Part shown: piece by piece, positions 53,314 through 62,275 of the stretch
How positions within the stretch are numbered: position 1 is the stretch's first letter
Layout: every line of letters begins with the position of its first letter
Source: an uncultured Bacilli bacterium
GTDB taxonomy: Bacteria > Bacillota_I > Bacilli_A > RF39 > UBA660
Length of the DNA: 64,000 bases
Assembly: GCA_934148845.1 (NCBI GenBank)
Contig: CAKPDH010000001.1
Coordinates: forward strand, 62,001-126,000
Direction of reading: 5' to 3'
The notes under the pieces: generated by a model
The model's database searches: none
What the model saw: only the letters and a program-made list of their open reading frames with translations
Told to the model about the DNA's origin: nothing
Made by a program: the position numbers and the translations under genes

Positions 53314-53335
53314 AAAAAAACAACCATTAGGTTGT
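53314..53335 (-). terminator. Intrinsic terminator of the HTH regulator gene
   Basis: On the - strand ACAACC pairs with GGTTGT around four bases, followed by seven T. Confidence 0.8.
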
Positions 53336-53345
53336 ATATAAATTA

Positions 53346-53585
53346 TTATTTATTAAAATTCATTTGATTAAATATATCAGTATCATAAAACTCTGCCATA
53401 GTTATTCCAAAAACTCTGCACATTTTATATATATTTTTGGAACTAGGATTTTCTACTTTATCATTTAGTAACGCAAAAAGAGTTGCTACTGGTACAGTGG
53501 AAAGTTCTGATAACTTGTTTGGAGTAATATGGTTTTTTTTACATAATTCTAGTATTCTATTAATAATTGCCTGTGTGAAAGACAT
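53346..53585 (-). CDS. XRE-family HTH transcriptional regulator
   Basis: 79 residues. Residues about 8-65 form a lambda-repressor-like HTH: ILELCKKNHITPNKLSELSTVPVATLFALLNDKVENPSSKNIYKMCRVFGITMAEFY. There is no extra sensor domain. AAAGGAGG precedes the start on the - strand. It is divergent from the gene at 53850, and the region between carries four related operator-like sites, so it probably controls itself and its neighbour. Confidence 0.9.
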   Translation of the reverse strand: MSFTQAIINRILELCKKNHITPNKLSELSTVPVATLFALLNDKVENPSSKNIYKMCRVFGITMAEFYDTDIFNQMNFNK

Positions 53586-53644
53586 ATTATAGGCCTCCTT
53601 TGTCTAAATGTAATTATATCAAATTATTATTAAAAATATCTCTT

Positions 53645-53730
53645 GATTTCAATAAATTTATCGAAAACAAGAACATTTTTTTAACATAAATAATTTTTTT
53701 ATTGAAATCAGTAGAACTTTTATCGAAATC
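53645..53730. promoter_or_regulatory. Four operator-like sites between the divergent regulator genes
   Basis: Consensus TTAT(T/C)GAAA(T/A)C: reverse copy GATTTCAATAA at 53645-53655, then TTATCGAAAAC at 53658-53668, TTATTGAAATC at 53699-53709 (exact complement of the first) and TTATCGAAATC at 53720-53730. The last two are 21 bp apart and end just before the -35 of the rightward promoter. Probable targets of the HTH regulator at 53346. Confidence 0.6.
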
Positions 53731-53732
53731 GG

Positions 53733-53760
53733 TTGACTTTTTTGATAAAAAAAGTATAAT
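53733..53760 (+). promoter_or_regulatory. SigA promoter facing the degenerate receiver gene
   Basis: TTGACT, 16 bases, TATAAT: the best -35 match in the window. Its transcript would have a leader of about 80 bases before the ATG at 53850. Confidence 0.65.
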
Positions 53761-53849
53761 AAATCTTGTATCAGATTTAGTTTATTTTTATTTAACAACT
53801 CATTTAATCAAAAGGTAAAACTCTTGATACATAAATGTAGGTGATAATT

Positions 53850-54416
53850 ATGAATCAAAAAGAAAAAAAATATAATGAAAACAAAATAAGTTTATTTTTC
53901 TATAATAAAACAGTTCATGAAAAAAGTAAAAGTAAAATTAGTAATTTATCAAAATATAAACCTAACAGAAAAATATATGTTTTACTTGGTGATAATTATG
54001 AACCAATGGCAATTATTACTAATTCTATATTAGAAAGCATAGGTTGTAAAACGACAATTGTTCCTAGTGTTAGTTCTTTAGTTCAAGAATTTAAAGAAAA
54101 TAAGGATAAATATAATGTAATAATTACAAATAATATTTATTCAAATAAAGGTACAGGAGTAGATGCTTTAAAATTAGTTAAAAAGCAGAAAAAAGATATT
54201 AAAGTTATTGTATTGGCAGTAGAAAAAAATCAAACAAAGCATTTTATTAATTTTTTAGGATTTGATGGATATTTAGAAAAACCGTTAAGTCAAAGAAAAG
54301 CTATTTCTATATTATCATCATTAATTCCAAACATAATATTTAAAAAAATAGAACCTAAGTATTATATAAATAATAATAAAAATATAAATAAAAAATATAA
54401 AATTGATAAATATTGA
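53850..54416 (+). CDS. Degenerate receiver-domain protein
   Basis: 188 residues from ATG 53850 (GTAGGTGAT upstream). A basic N-terminal region (1-40) precedes a receiver-like fold at about 41-158: YVLLGDNYEPMAIITNSILESIG, NVIITNNIYSNKGTGVDALKLVK, FDGYLEKPLS. The phospho-acceptor Asp is replaced by Asn94, while the Lys144 position is kept; a basic Lys/Asn-rich tail follows. It probably works without phosphorylation. Control by the divergent HTH regulator is suggested by the operator sites. The role is unknown. Confidence 0.75.
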   Translation: MNQKEKKYNENKISLFFYNKTVHEKSKSKISNLSKYKPNRKIYVLLGDNYEPMAIITNSILESIGCKTTIVPSVSSLVQEFKENKDKYNVIITNNIYSNKGTGVDALKLVKKQKKDIKVIVLAVEKNQTKHFINFLGFDGYLEKPLSQRKAISILSSLIPNIIFKKIEPKYYINNNKNINKKYKIDKY

Positions 54417-54551
54417 TTTTATATTTTTTATTTATATAAAATTCCTCATAAAAATATTTTAAAATTATATCTAAAAACAGTTATGTAATATAAATAAAAT
54501 TAAAATTTTTAAATATACGTAAAAAATATTTATTAAAATTAAAGGTTATGA

Positions 54552-54557
54552 TATAAT
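54552..54557 (+). promoter_or_regulatory. -10 element of the large surface protein gene
   Basis: TATAAT in an AT-rich intergenic region, followed by GAAAGGAG and the ATG at 54580. Confidence 0.45.
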
Positions 54558-54579
54558 GTAATAGAAAGGAGAAAAAATA

Positions 54580-57500
54580 ATGAACAAATCGAACTTAGTC
54601 AAAAAATTGACTATGATATTATTTACATTAGTAGCAATCTTTGCTGTAGGATTAACTAATGTAAATGCAGAAACAACAACTGCAGTTGTTGAAGATCGAG
54701 ATGCATTAGTAAAAAAGATGGATGATAAAACAACAGATATAGTTAGACTTAATAATAATATTGAACTATCAAGCGAATATAATACAACTTTCTCTATTGA
54801 AAAGTCAAAAACACTTGATTTAAATGGTCACACTATAACTGTACCAGATGGTAAAGAAATTAATTTTTGGTATTATGCAGATGCTGATATTAAAATAATG
54901 AATTCTAGCAATAGTAGTTCTGCAAAAATTATTGGTAATCATACTGGTTCATCGACCTATTTTTTGTTGCGTGGAGCAATTATTCGTGATGCAGAAAAGG
55001 TAAACTTTGAGATTGACGGTGTTGATTTTGAAGTGAAAAACAGTAATTTTACTACCATTGTTTTTATGAAAAATGGGCAAAAATATGAAAATCTCATTAT
55101 AAAAAATTCTAATGTTAATGGGAATCAGTACTTATTTTGGTCTGGTGCTGCTAAAAAAGTTTATTTGGAAAGTATAACTTTAAACCGTGCTGAAGGTGCT
55201 GATAGAAATCTATATAGACAACTTAGTAATACTTCTTCTTTAACTGTTAATGATGTAATTGATGCCAATGCTGTTGTTGAGTATTATCCTAGTCGTGGTG
55301 TAAAAGCTACTGCTGATAGAACAGCAATACTTAATACTTCTGATCTTAATGCTTATTGGGGTCCAATAACAGTTAAATTTGCAAATGGATTTAATGTATC
55401 TAATGCTTCTTTAACTGGTAAATATGGTGAAACACCTGAGGCTAATATTACAATTAAAAATGTTGGTGAAAATAATTTACAAATTAAAAATGTAACAGTA
55501 TCTGAACCTACAAAATTTGAAATCATTGGACCAACACAACCAACAGTAATTGCTGGTACAACAAATACTGATTTTAAAGTAAAAGCAAAAGAAGGACTTT
55601 CTGTTGGTAATTATACTGCAACAATTACTGTAACTGATATGGGTGGTAAAACATATACAGCAACAGTTACATTAGTAGTTGAGAAAAAACAATTAGATGG
55701 TTTAGGTGCTGGATTTACTAGCAACTGGACTTATGGCGAAACAGCATTAGAACCTAACATTTCTGGTGTTGATTCACTAGGAGCAGATGAATACAAAGTT
55801 GAATATGCTAAAGCTGGTACTGATGATTGGAGTACAATTAAACCTACTACAGCAGGAGATTATACAATTAGATTAACTATTACAGGATCTAATTATAAAA
55901 CTGGTACTGCATCTTCAACGTTTAAGATTTTACCTACTGAAAAGGAAGTTAAAATTGTTGCTAATTCATCTAGTCATCAATATGATGGAAATGCTTATAC
56001 TGATAATGGATATAAAATTTACTTTGATGGAACAGAAGTTACTGATGGTAAATTATTATATGATGATATTATTGGCAATGTAAAAATTAATGGTAGTGTT
56101 ACTGATGTAGCTGATAATACTACTGTTGAAAACAATTTAATTGATAGATATAGTTATACAATTACAAATAAAGAAAGTTACAAAAATATTAAGTTAGTAG
56201 CTGGTAATATCAAAATCACACCAATTCCAACATCAATAGTTGTAAAAGCTGATTCAGATACTAAGGTATATGATGGTACTGAATTAACAAAAAATACTTA
56301 TACATATACTGATGGTGTATTATTAGCTGGTGATACATTAGAAGCTACAATTACTGGTAGCCAAAAATTTGTAGGTTCTTCAAATAATACTGTAAACAAT
56401 GTTAAAGTAAAGAGAGATGGAAAAGATATTACTGATAACTATACATTTGGAACTCATACATTTGGAAAACTAACAGTAACAAGTGCAGAACAACCTTTAG
56501 CAATTGCAGATCAATATGTAAAAGTTAATGGTTCTATATTATTAAGTGATTTAGAACAAGAAGTAACTGGAGATGTAGGAAACATTGATTTTGCTATTAA
56601 ATCAGGAACAGCACTTACATATGATGCTACAAATGATGAATATGTAGCAGGAGCAACTGCAGGAGATGTTGTAATGACAGTTACAGCAGTAAAAGTAAAC
56701 CTTGGTGGAGATGATACACCTGAATGGAAAGAAACATCAAAAGACTTTACAGTTCATGTTGTAAATAAAGAAAATGTAACAATTACTGGTTTAGAGGATA
56801 ATCAAGTATTTACTTTTGATAATACTACTAAAACTCCATGGGGAACAGGCACAATTACAGTTGAAGATAATAAAGTCAATGTAAATGAATTAGAGATATT
56901 TTACAATGGAACTGGTAGCACAACATATAGTAGTAAGTTTGCTCCAGTAGATGCAGGTACTTATACAATAACTTATAAAGTTAAAGATAGTAATCCTGAC
57001 TATGTAGGAAGTGTAACTTATGCTTTCACAATTAAGAAAGCACAATTAAATAAGCCAACTGCTAGTACAACATCATTTGTATATGATGGTACAAGTAAAG
57101 GATATAGTTCATTCCATGATACTGAAACATTTGAATTTACAGGTACTAATACTGCTACAAATGTAGGTAATTATAGTCTTACAATATCTTTAAAAGATAA
57201 AGATAATTATGAGTGGGTTGGTGGTACAACTACTGATGTAGTTATTAACTGGTCTATTACTCAAGCAACACCTAATTATACAGTACCTACTGGGCTTGTT
57301 GGTGTTAAAGGTGATTTCTTAAGAAGCATTGCACTTCCTTATGGATTTACTTGGAATAATCCTAATGAGTTATTAAATGCTGGAACTCATACTTATAAAG
57401 CTACATATACACCTGCAGATACAACAAATTATAAAACAGTAACAGACATTGATGTAACTGTTGTTGTAAAAAATAAATTTGTTTTAGTAGGAATTGTTAA

Positions 57501-58329
57501 TGGTGGAAATGGTACAATAAGCGTTTCTAGTCTAGAAGTATTAGAAGGAGAAAAAGCAGAAGTTGTATTTACACCAGATACTGGTTATATGATTGACAAA
57601 GTTCTTGTTGAAGAAACTGAAGTTGAAGTTACTGGTAATAAATTAGAACTTACTATGGATGGAAATAAATTAGTTACAGTAAGTTATAAGAAAATACCAT
57701 TTACAGTAACTGTTAAAGATGTAACTGGTGCTACTGTTACTCCAAATGGAGCTGTTAGTGTAAATTATGGTGATAATAAAGAATTCACAATCACAGTTAA
57801 TAGTGGTTATAAATTAGTTAAAGTTTTAGTAAATGGAACTGATAAAACTGCTGATATGGTTGATGATAAATTAACACTTTCAAACATTACTGCTAATATG
57901 GAATTAGAAGCAGTTGTAGAAAAAATAGTTTATGAAGTAACTGAAGGAGCTAATCAAAAATATACAATTACTAAAAATAGTGAAGCTAAATTCAAAATAA
58001 ATGCTGACTTTAGATTATTTGATGATGGTAAAGTATATGTTGATAATGAATTAGTTGATCCTAAAAATTATACAGCAGAATCAGGGAGCACAATAATTAC
58101 ATTAAAGAAGGAATTTGTTGATACATTATCAGTTGGAGAACATACTTTAAAAGTATTATTCAATGATGGTGGAGAAGCAACAACAAAATTTACTGTAGCA
58201 AGAGTAACAGTGCCTACTGATAATCCAAATACTGGAGATAATATTGGATTCTATATAATAAGTGGAATCTTATCAATCGTAGGACTTGCTTTAATTGGAA
58301 TCTTTTATAGAAGAAAACAGACAAATTAA
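54580..58329 (+). CDS. Large sortase-type surface protein with MBG/YDG-like repeats
   Basis: 1249 residues. The signal peptide ends near ANVNA-E (about residue 30). An N-terminal beta-helix-like region (about 45-250; LDLNGHTITVPDGKE) is followed by immunoglobulin-like and MBG/YDG-type domains (VKADSDTKVYDGTELTKNTY; FVYDGTSKGYSSF), then glycine-rich Bacterial repeat domains (GGNGTISVSSLEVLEGEKAEV). The C-terminus is NPNTGDN, a hydrophobic helix and RRKQTN, the layout of an NPxTG-type sortase substrate. It should be anchored to the cell wall and face the host; ligand unknown. No sortase gene lies in this window. Confidence 0.85.
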   Translation: MNKSNLVKKLTMILFTLVAIFAVGLTNVNAETTTAVVEDRDALVKKMDDKTTDIVRLNNNIELSSEYNTTFSIEKSKTLDLNGHTITVPDGKEINFWYYADADIKIMNSSNSSSAKIIGNHTGSSTYFLLRGAIIRDAEKVNFEIDGVDFEVKNSNFTTIVFMKNGQKYENLIIKNSNVNGNQYLFWSGAAKKVYLESITLNRAEGADRNLYRQLSNTSSLTVNDVIDANAVVEYYPSRGVKATADRTAILNTSDLNAYWGPITVKFANGFNVSNASLTGKYGETPEANITIKNVGENNLQIKNVTVSEPTKFEIIGPTQPTVIAGTTNTDFKVKAKEGLSVGNYTATITVTDMGGKTYTATVTLVVEKKQLDGLGAGFTSNWTYGETALEPNISGVDSLGADEYKVEYAKAGTDDWSTIKPTTAGDYTIRLTITGSNYKTGTASSTFKILPTEKEVKIVANSSSHQYDGNAYTDNGYKIYFDGTEVTDGKLLYDDIIGNVKINGSVTDVADNTTVENNLIDRYSYTITNKESYKNIKLVAGNIKITPIPTSIVVKADSDTKVYDGTELTKNTYTYTDGVLLAGDTLEATITGSQKFVGSSNNTVNNVKVKRDGKDITDNYTFGTHTFGKLTVTSAEQPLAIADQYVKVNGSILLSDLEQEVTGDVGNIDFAIKSGTALTYDATNDEYVAGATAGDVVMTVTAVKVNLGGDDTPEWKETSKDFTVHVVNKENVTITGLEDNQVFTFDNTTKTPWGTGTITVEDNKVNVNELEIFYNGTGSTTYSSKFAPVDAGTYTITYKVKDSNPDYVGSVTYAFTIKKAQLNKPTASTTSFVYDGTSKGYSSFHDTETFEFTGTNTATNVGNYSLTISLKDKDNYEWVGGTTTDVVINWSITQATPNYTVPTGLVGVKGDFLRSIALPYGFTWNNPNELLNAGTHTYKATYTPADTTNYKTVTDIDVTVVVKNKFVLVGIVNGGNGTISVSSLEVLEGEKAEVVFTPDTGYMIDKVLVEETEVEVTGNKLELTMDGNKLVTVSYKKIPFTVTVKDVTGATVTPNGAVSVNYGDNKEFTITVNSGYKLVKVLVNGTDKTADMVDDKLTLSNITANMELEAVVEKIVYEVTEGANQKYTITKNSEAKFKINADFRLFDDGKVYVDNELVDPKNYTAESGSTIITLKKEFVDTLSVGEHTLKVLFNDGGEATTKFTVARVTVPTDNPNTGDNIGFYIISGILSIVGLALIGIFYRRKQTN

Positions 58330-58334
58330 ACTGT

Positions 58335-58362
58335 GAGTTAGAGTTTTCTCTAACTCCTTTTT
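58335..58362 (+). terminator. Intrinsic terminator after the large surface protein
   Basis: GAGTTAGAG pairs with CTCTAACTC around TTTT, followed by CTTTTT. Confidence 0.9.
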
Positions 58363-58387
58363 AATATAAAATTTGAGGGATGGTAAT

Positions 58388-58882
58388 GTGAAAAAGACAA
58401 AATTAAAGATAAAGAAACTATCTAAAAAACAAATTATCATTATTTCAAGTATTCTTCTAGTTGTTATACTAATTATTGTTTTACTATCACAAAAAGAACC
58501 ATATGTTGGTAAAATAAAGGATGGTAAAGTAGTGTACATTGATAGAGTTAAAAATGTAACAGTATATCCTGAAAAAAATAAGACATTAATAGAGTTTGAG
58601 AATAATGAGGAACTTATTGATAATTGTATAATATCAAATGAAATATATGATAAATTTAAGAGTAATGATCCACTTTATAATATAACAGTTAAAGACTATT
58701 CTAAATTATCTAACTTATCAGCTAAAGAAAATTATAATATAAATAAATCTTTACAATTAAAGTTAGTAAAAGAAGATGATAGTTATGCTGATTATTATGC
58801 AATGACTTGTGGATTTAAAAATAAAGAAGAACTTATGAAATATACAAAGGCAGTTATAAAACTTGCTAATGAAGCTAAATAA
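58388..58882 (+). CDS. Membrane-anchored extracellular protein, unknown
   Basis: 164 residues with a GTG start at 58388 (GAGGGATGG upstream; an in-frame TTG lies 15 bases earlier). A basic N-terminus, one membrane helix (about 16-34) and a soluble outer part with two cysteines (NCIISNEIYD, AMTCGFKNKEELMKY). Not recognised. It lies among surface proteins and may be cotranscribed with none of them, since terminator and promoter signals flank it. Confidence 0.6.
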   Translation: MKKTKLKIKKLSKKQIIIISSILLVVILIIVLLSQKEPYVGKIKDGKVVYIDRVKNVTVYPEKNKTLIEFENNEELIDNCIISNEIYDKFKSNDPLYNITVKDYSKLSNLSAKENYNINKSLQLKLVKEDDSYADYYAMTCGFKNKEELMKYTKAVIKLANEAK

Positions 58883-58942
58883 TAACTAAATTAAAAAACA
58901 CGATAAAATTAAATAAATGTTTTAAAATAAAGAATTTTATAG

Positions 58943-58948
58943 TATAAT
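58943..58948 (+). promoter_or_regulatory. -10 element of the InlB-repeat protein gene
   Basis: TATAAT, then GAGGAGG and the ATG at 58970. Confidence 0.45.
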
Positions 58949-58969
58949 AAAATTAGAGGAGGAGTGAAT

Positions 58970-60121
58970 ATGTCTAATAATGGCAAAAAAAGTATAATTA
59001 TTGGAGCAATTTTTGGCATTTTATTGCTTACAATTGTTATAATTTTATCTTGGTTTTTAAATCGAAAGTTTGATGTTACTTTTGATTTAGATAACGGTAC
59101 TAAAAATGAAGTAGTACAAGTTAAATATAATAAAACCATAAACAAAAAAAATGTCAAAGATCAAAAAGAGCTAGGTGAATTATTTATAGGCTGGTATGAA
59201 GTAGTTGATGTTAAAGATAAAAAAGATATTTTAGCAAAAAAAGAATTTGATTTTAAAACTAAAATTAATAGAAATGTTAAATTAAAAGCAGTTTATGAAC
59301 AAAAGCCAAAAACTATTACTATTACATTTGATTCTAAAGGAGGAAGTAAAGTTGAACCTATTACCATAAATGAAGGTTCAGAATTAATATTACCAAAAAA
59401 TCCAACTTATAGTGGATACACATTTAAATGTTGGGAGGACAAGAATGAAAAACCAATTTACAATAATGTAGTATTAGCAGAAGATACAACTTTATATGCT
59501 AAATGGGAAAAAGATGAGCCTAAAAAGTCAAATACTAAAAAGGATGAGTCTAAAAAGTCAAATACTAAAAAAGAAGATCAAAAAAAAGATAAGCCAAAAG
59601 AAGTTGTATATTACTGTGATTCAGGATATGTTTTAGAAGGAACTAAATGTACTAAAACAGAAAAGAAAATCTCTGAGATTATTTATTCTTGTAGTTCACC
59701 TTACAGTTTATCTATAGATGATAAATGTATTGATATTACTAAGAAAACGGATTTAGTAAAAGTATGTGCAGAATATAAAGGATATAAAGGAGTAATTGCT
59801 CAAGGAAGTCCATTATGTTTCTATCATGATATAGGTCCAGGTAGTAGTTATCAAGAATGTGTATCTATACATAATAGTCAAGAAGTAGGACAATATAATG
59901 GAAGATGCTATGAATTTAAAAAAATGAAAGATGATAATAGCAACAATTTAATAATAAGTTCTTGTCCTGAAGGCTATACAGAATTTCGACCATCAACATC
60001 AAGTAATCCTGTATGTGGTAAATCTGTAAATGCAAAAAAAACTTATGCGTGTCCTAGTGGATACCGTTTATCTGGCAAAAATTGTTTAAAGACAGTAACT
60101 GTTGATGCTAAGAAAAAATAA
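58970..60121 (+). CDS. Membrane-anchored InlB B-repeat protein with cysteine-rich tail
   Basis: 383 residues from ATG 58970 (GAGGAGG upstream). One membrane helix near the N-terminus (about 9-29) is followed by two InlB/Flg_new-type repeats: KFDVTFDLDNG ... LFIGWYEV and ITITFDSKGGSKVEPI ... YTFKCWEDKNE ... LYAKW. A lysine-rich linker holds a repeated KKSNTKK unit (59520-59585). The last 170 residues have about a dozen cysteines in repeated CPxGY/CxSGY motifs, resembling disulfide-knotted growth-factor-like modules. Probably an extracellular binding protein held by its N-terminal anchor. Confidence 0.7.
   Translation: MSNNGKKSIIIGAIFGILLLTIVIILSWFLNRKFDVTFDLDNGTKNEVVQVKYNKTINKKNVKDQKELGELFIGWYEVVDVKDKKDILAKKEFDFKTKINRNVKLKAVYEQKPKTITITFDSKGGSKVEPITINEGSELILPKNPTYSGYTFKCWEDKNEKPIYNNVVLAEDTTLYAKWEKDEPKKSNTKKDESKKSNTKKEDQKKDKPKEVVYYCDSGYVLEGTKCTKTEKKISEIIYSCSSPYSLSIDDKCIDITKKTDLVKVCAEYKGYKGVIAQGSPLCFYHDIGPGSSYQECVSIHNSQEVGQYNGRCYEFKKMKDDNSNNLIISSCPEGYTEFRPSTSSNPVCGKSVNAKKTYACPSGYRLSGKNCLKTVTVDAKKK
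59518..59578 (+). repeat. In-frame tandem repeat in the linker of the InlB-repeat protein
   Basis: The unit encoding KKSNTKKDE is present twice in near-identical DNA, extending the lysine-rich linker; length variation between strains is likely. Confidence 0.6.
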
Positions 60122-60535
60122 TATTAAATTTATTCTAAAATATAATATAATTTAATGATTTTGTAGATAAAATTAAAAGTTAATAAGCCTTGTTTCTTTT
60201 TGTATAGAAATAAGGCTTTTTAATATATAGATATTTTTATCAAGACTGAGATAAATAAATTTAAAACTATCAATTTTTTATTTTACTTTACAATTTATAT
60301 AAAAAATCAATAAAAAGTGCAGAAACTCTACCGAAAACGAGAGAAACATGATATTATATATATAGCAAGAGAATATATATAAAGAAAGGAGGCTTTGTTT
60401 AAGTTTAGTTGTAGATTAATTAAGAATAAAATTTAATTTTATATTCATTGCTAAAAAATTAAAATAAATTGTATTTCATATAATTTTTAAATTAAAATAT
60501 TTACAATTATATATACAATATGATAGGAGAAACAT
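60122..60535. other. 414-base gap without a recognisable gene
   Basis: It holds the terminator at 60185-60221 and then an AT-rich stretch. A strong AAAGGAGG at 60386-60393 has no ATG after it; a TTG at 60395 would give only 13 codons. CGAAAAC within a CTCT...GAGAG hairpin at about 60328-60347 resembles the operator-like sites at 53658. No gene is supported. Confidence 0.5.
60185..60221 (+). terminator. Intrinsic terminator after the InlB-repeat protein
   Basis: AAGCCT pairs with AGGCTT and TTTC with GAAA around about ten bases, followed by T. Confidence 0.8.
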
Positions 60536-61330
60536 ATGAATATTAAAAAAATAGTTAAAATAATTATTTTAATTGCTTTTATAAGCGTAATATGTATATT
60601 TACATATGTATTGTCTATGAATAAGAAAATTAATCTTCCTAAAATGGATGAATTTAAAGAGATAATACTAAAAGAGAATGATAAGATATTTGTTATTGAT
60701 GGAAAGAAAGATATAGAAAATATATATAAAATTTTAAAAGATAAGAAGTCTATAAAAAAAAGTATTGAAGATACTCCAAAAGGTGTAAAATCATTTGTAA
60801 AAATATCATTTGTTATAAATGATTCTGAAAAAAATAAAATGAATATTTATACAAAAAACGATAGCTATTATATTGAAGAACCATATAACAGAATATTTAA
60901 ACTAAGTAAAGAGGAATATGAGAATATTGTTAATTATATATCTAGCCCATATACTATTGGCAAATTATCTAATTATAACATTACTAATGATAAGATAATT
61001 ATGGAGATAAAAGAAGACTCTAGTATGAATAAAAAAATTAATTTAACTATAAAAAATATGACAAATAAAATTTATGAATATGGTGAAGAGTATTTTATTG
61101 AAATAAAAAAAGATGGTGGATGGTATAAATTAAAGTGGGTAAATGAACCTGAATTTAATTTAATATTACATTTAATTAAAGGGGAAGAAACAACTACAGA
61201 TATTATTGATGTATCATTTAAAGATTTATTAGGAAAAGGTAAATATAGACTCGTAAAATCTTTTAGTGAGAAAAATGCAACAGAAGATATTGAAACAGTA
61301 TATGCTGCCGCTGAATTTGAAATAAAATAA
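60536..61330 (+). CDS. Membrane-anchored protein with a C-terminal immunoglobulin-like domain
   Basis: 264 residues; N-terminal membrane helix (about 7-25), a middle domain (about 35-145) resembling small DUF5301-like modules, and a C-terminal beta-sandwich (about 155-262; LTIKNMTNKIYEYGEEYFIEIKKDGGWYKL ... GKGKYRLVKSF ... AAEFEIK) of the Big_14-like immunoglobulin type. Extracellular. AGGAGA precedes the ATG. Function unknown; a strong terminator follows. Confidence 0.7.
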   Translation: MNIKKIVKIIILIAFISVICIFTYVLSMNKKINLPKMDEFKEIILKENDKIFVIDGKKDIENIYKILKDKKSIKKSIEDTPKGVKSFVKISFVINDSEKNKMNIYTKNDSYYIEEPYNRIFKLSKEEYENIVNYISSPYTIGKLSNYNITNDKIIMEIKEDSSMNKKINLTIKNMTNKIYEYGEEYFIEIKKDGGWYKLKWVNEPEFNLILHLIKGEETTTDIIDVSFKDLLGKGKYRLVKSFSEKNATEDIETVYAAAEFEIK

Positions 61331-61391
61331 ACAAGCTATAATAAATTTAATAATTTTATAGTATTTAAAATAGAAATTACATGCATTATTT

Positions 61392-61425
61392 AATCCTAAT
61401 TAAGTTAATCCTTAATTAGGATTTT
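61392..61425 (+). terminator. Strong terminator-like hairpin
   Basis: The 13-base AATCCTAATTAAG pairs perfectly with CTTAATTAGGATT around six bases, followed by TT. It ends the surface-protein stretch. Confidence 0.8.
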
Positions 61426-61512
61426 ATAATTTAGTAAAGTTTAAAAATAGGTAAGTACATTAAGTACTTTTAGTAATAAATAGTAAATATTACGGGATCT
61501 GAGTGTTTTTAA

Positions 61513-61541
61513 TTGACTATAAAAAATATATATGTTAAAAT
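61513..61541 (+). promoter_or_regulatory. SigA promoter of uppS
   Basis: TTGACT, 17 bases, TAAAAT. Transcription should start near 61548, which rules out the in-frame ATG at 61546 and supports the start at 61558. Confidence 0.65.
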
Positions 61542-61557
61542 TTAGATGGTGATTATA

Positions 61558-62265
61558 ATGGAGGATTTAAAAATACCAAATCACGTTGCAATTATATTAG
61601 ATGGTAATGGAAGATGGGCAAAAAAAAGGGGATTAATTAGAAGTTTAGGTCATAAAGCAGGGTTTGAAAATTTAAGAAATTTATCTAAGTATATATTTGA
61701 TAAAGGAGTAAAAGTATTAAGCGTTTTTGCATTTTCAACAGAAAATTTTAAAAGAGATAAATCAGAAGTTGACTATTTAATGAATTTATTTGCTAATAAT
61801 TTCAAAAAGTATGTTAACAAGGAAGATAATGTTAAAATAGTGTTTTCGGGTATTAGGGGAGGTAAGTTACCTCAAAAAGTAATAGATGCTATGAATGAAG
61901 TGGAGGAAATTACTAAAGATTGTGATGGGCATATATTTAATATTTGTGTTAATTTTGGAGGAAGAGCAGATATTGTTGATGCGACAAAAAAGATTGTTAA
62001 AGAATGCTTAGATGGAAAACTTGATATAGATGATTTAGATGAAGAAAAATATAAAGAATACCTATATAATGGAATACCAGATATAGATTTACTTATAAGA
62101 ACTAGTGGAGAATTTAGAATTAGTAATTTCTTACTATATCAATCAGCATATGCAGAATTTTATTTTCCTGAAACATTTTTCCCAGATTTTAATGAGGAAG
62201 AATTTGATAAGGCCATACTTGCATATAATAAAAGGGATAGAAGATTTGGTGGAATAAAGAAATAA
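61558..62265 (+). CDS. uppS: Isoprenyl transferase (undecaprenyl diphosphate synthase)
   Basis: 235 residues from ATG 61558 (GGTGAT upstream). VAIILDGNGRWAKKRG holds the Mg-binding Asp15; FAFSTENFKR, INICVNFGGR-like region, DLLIRTSGEFRISNFLLYQSAYAEFYF and the final R-x-x-RRFGG are the remaining conserved regions of cis-prenyltransferases. It makes the C55 carrier lipid for peptidoglycan and surface polymers. cdsA does not follow here; a tiny membrane protein does. Confidence 0.95.
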   Translation: MEDLKIPNHVAIILDGNGRWAKKRGLIRSLGHKAGFENLRNLSKYIFDKGVKVLSVFAFSTENFKRDKSEVDYLMNLFANNFKKYVNKEDNVKIVFSGIRGGKLPQKVIDAMNEVEEITKDCDGHIFNICVNFGGRADIVDATKKIVKECLDGKLDIDDLDEEKYKEYLYNGIPDIDLLIRTSGEFRISNFLLYQSAYAEFYFPETFFPDFNEEEFDKAILAYNKRDRRFGGIKK

Positions 62266-62275
62266 GGGGTAGATA

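Noticed and set aside
60395..60436. 13-codon TTG ORF after AAAGGAGG
   Set aside because: Too short, spacing of only two bases, no recognisable peptide.
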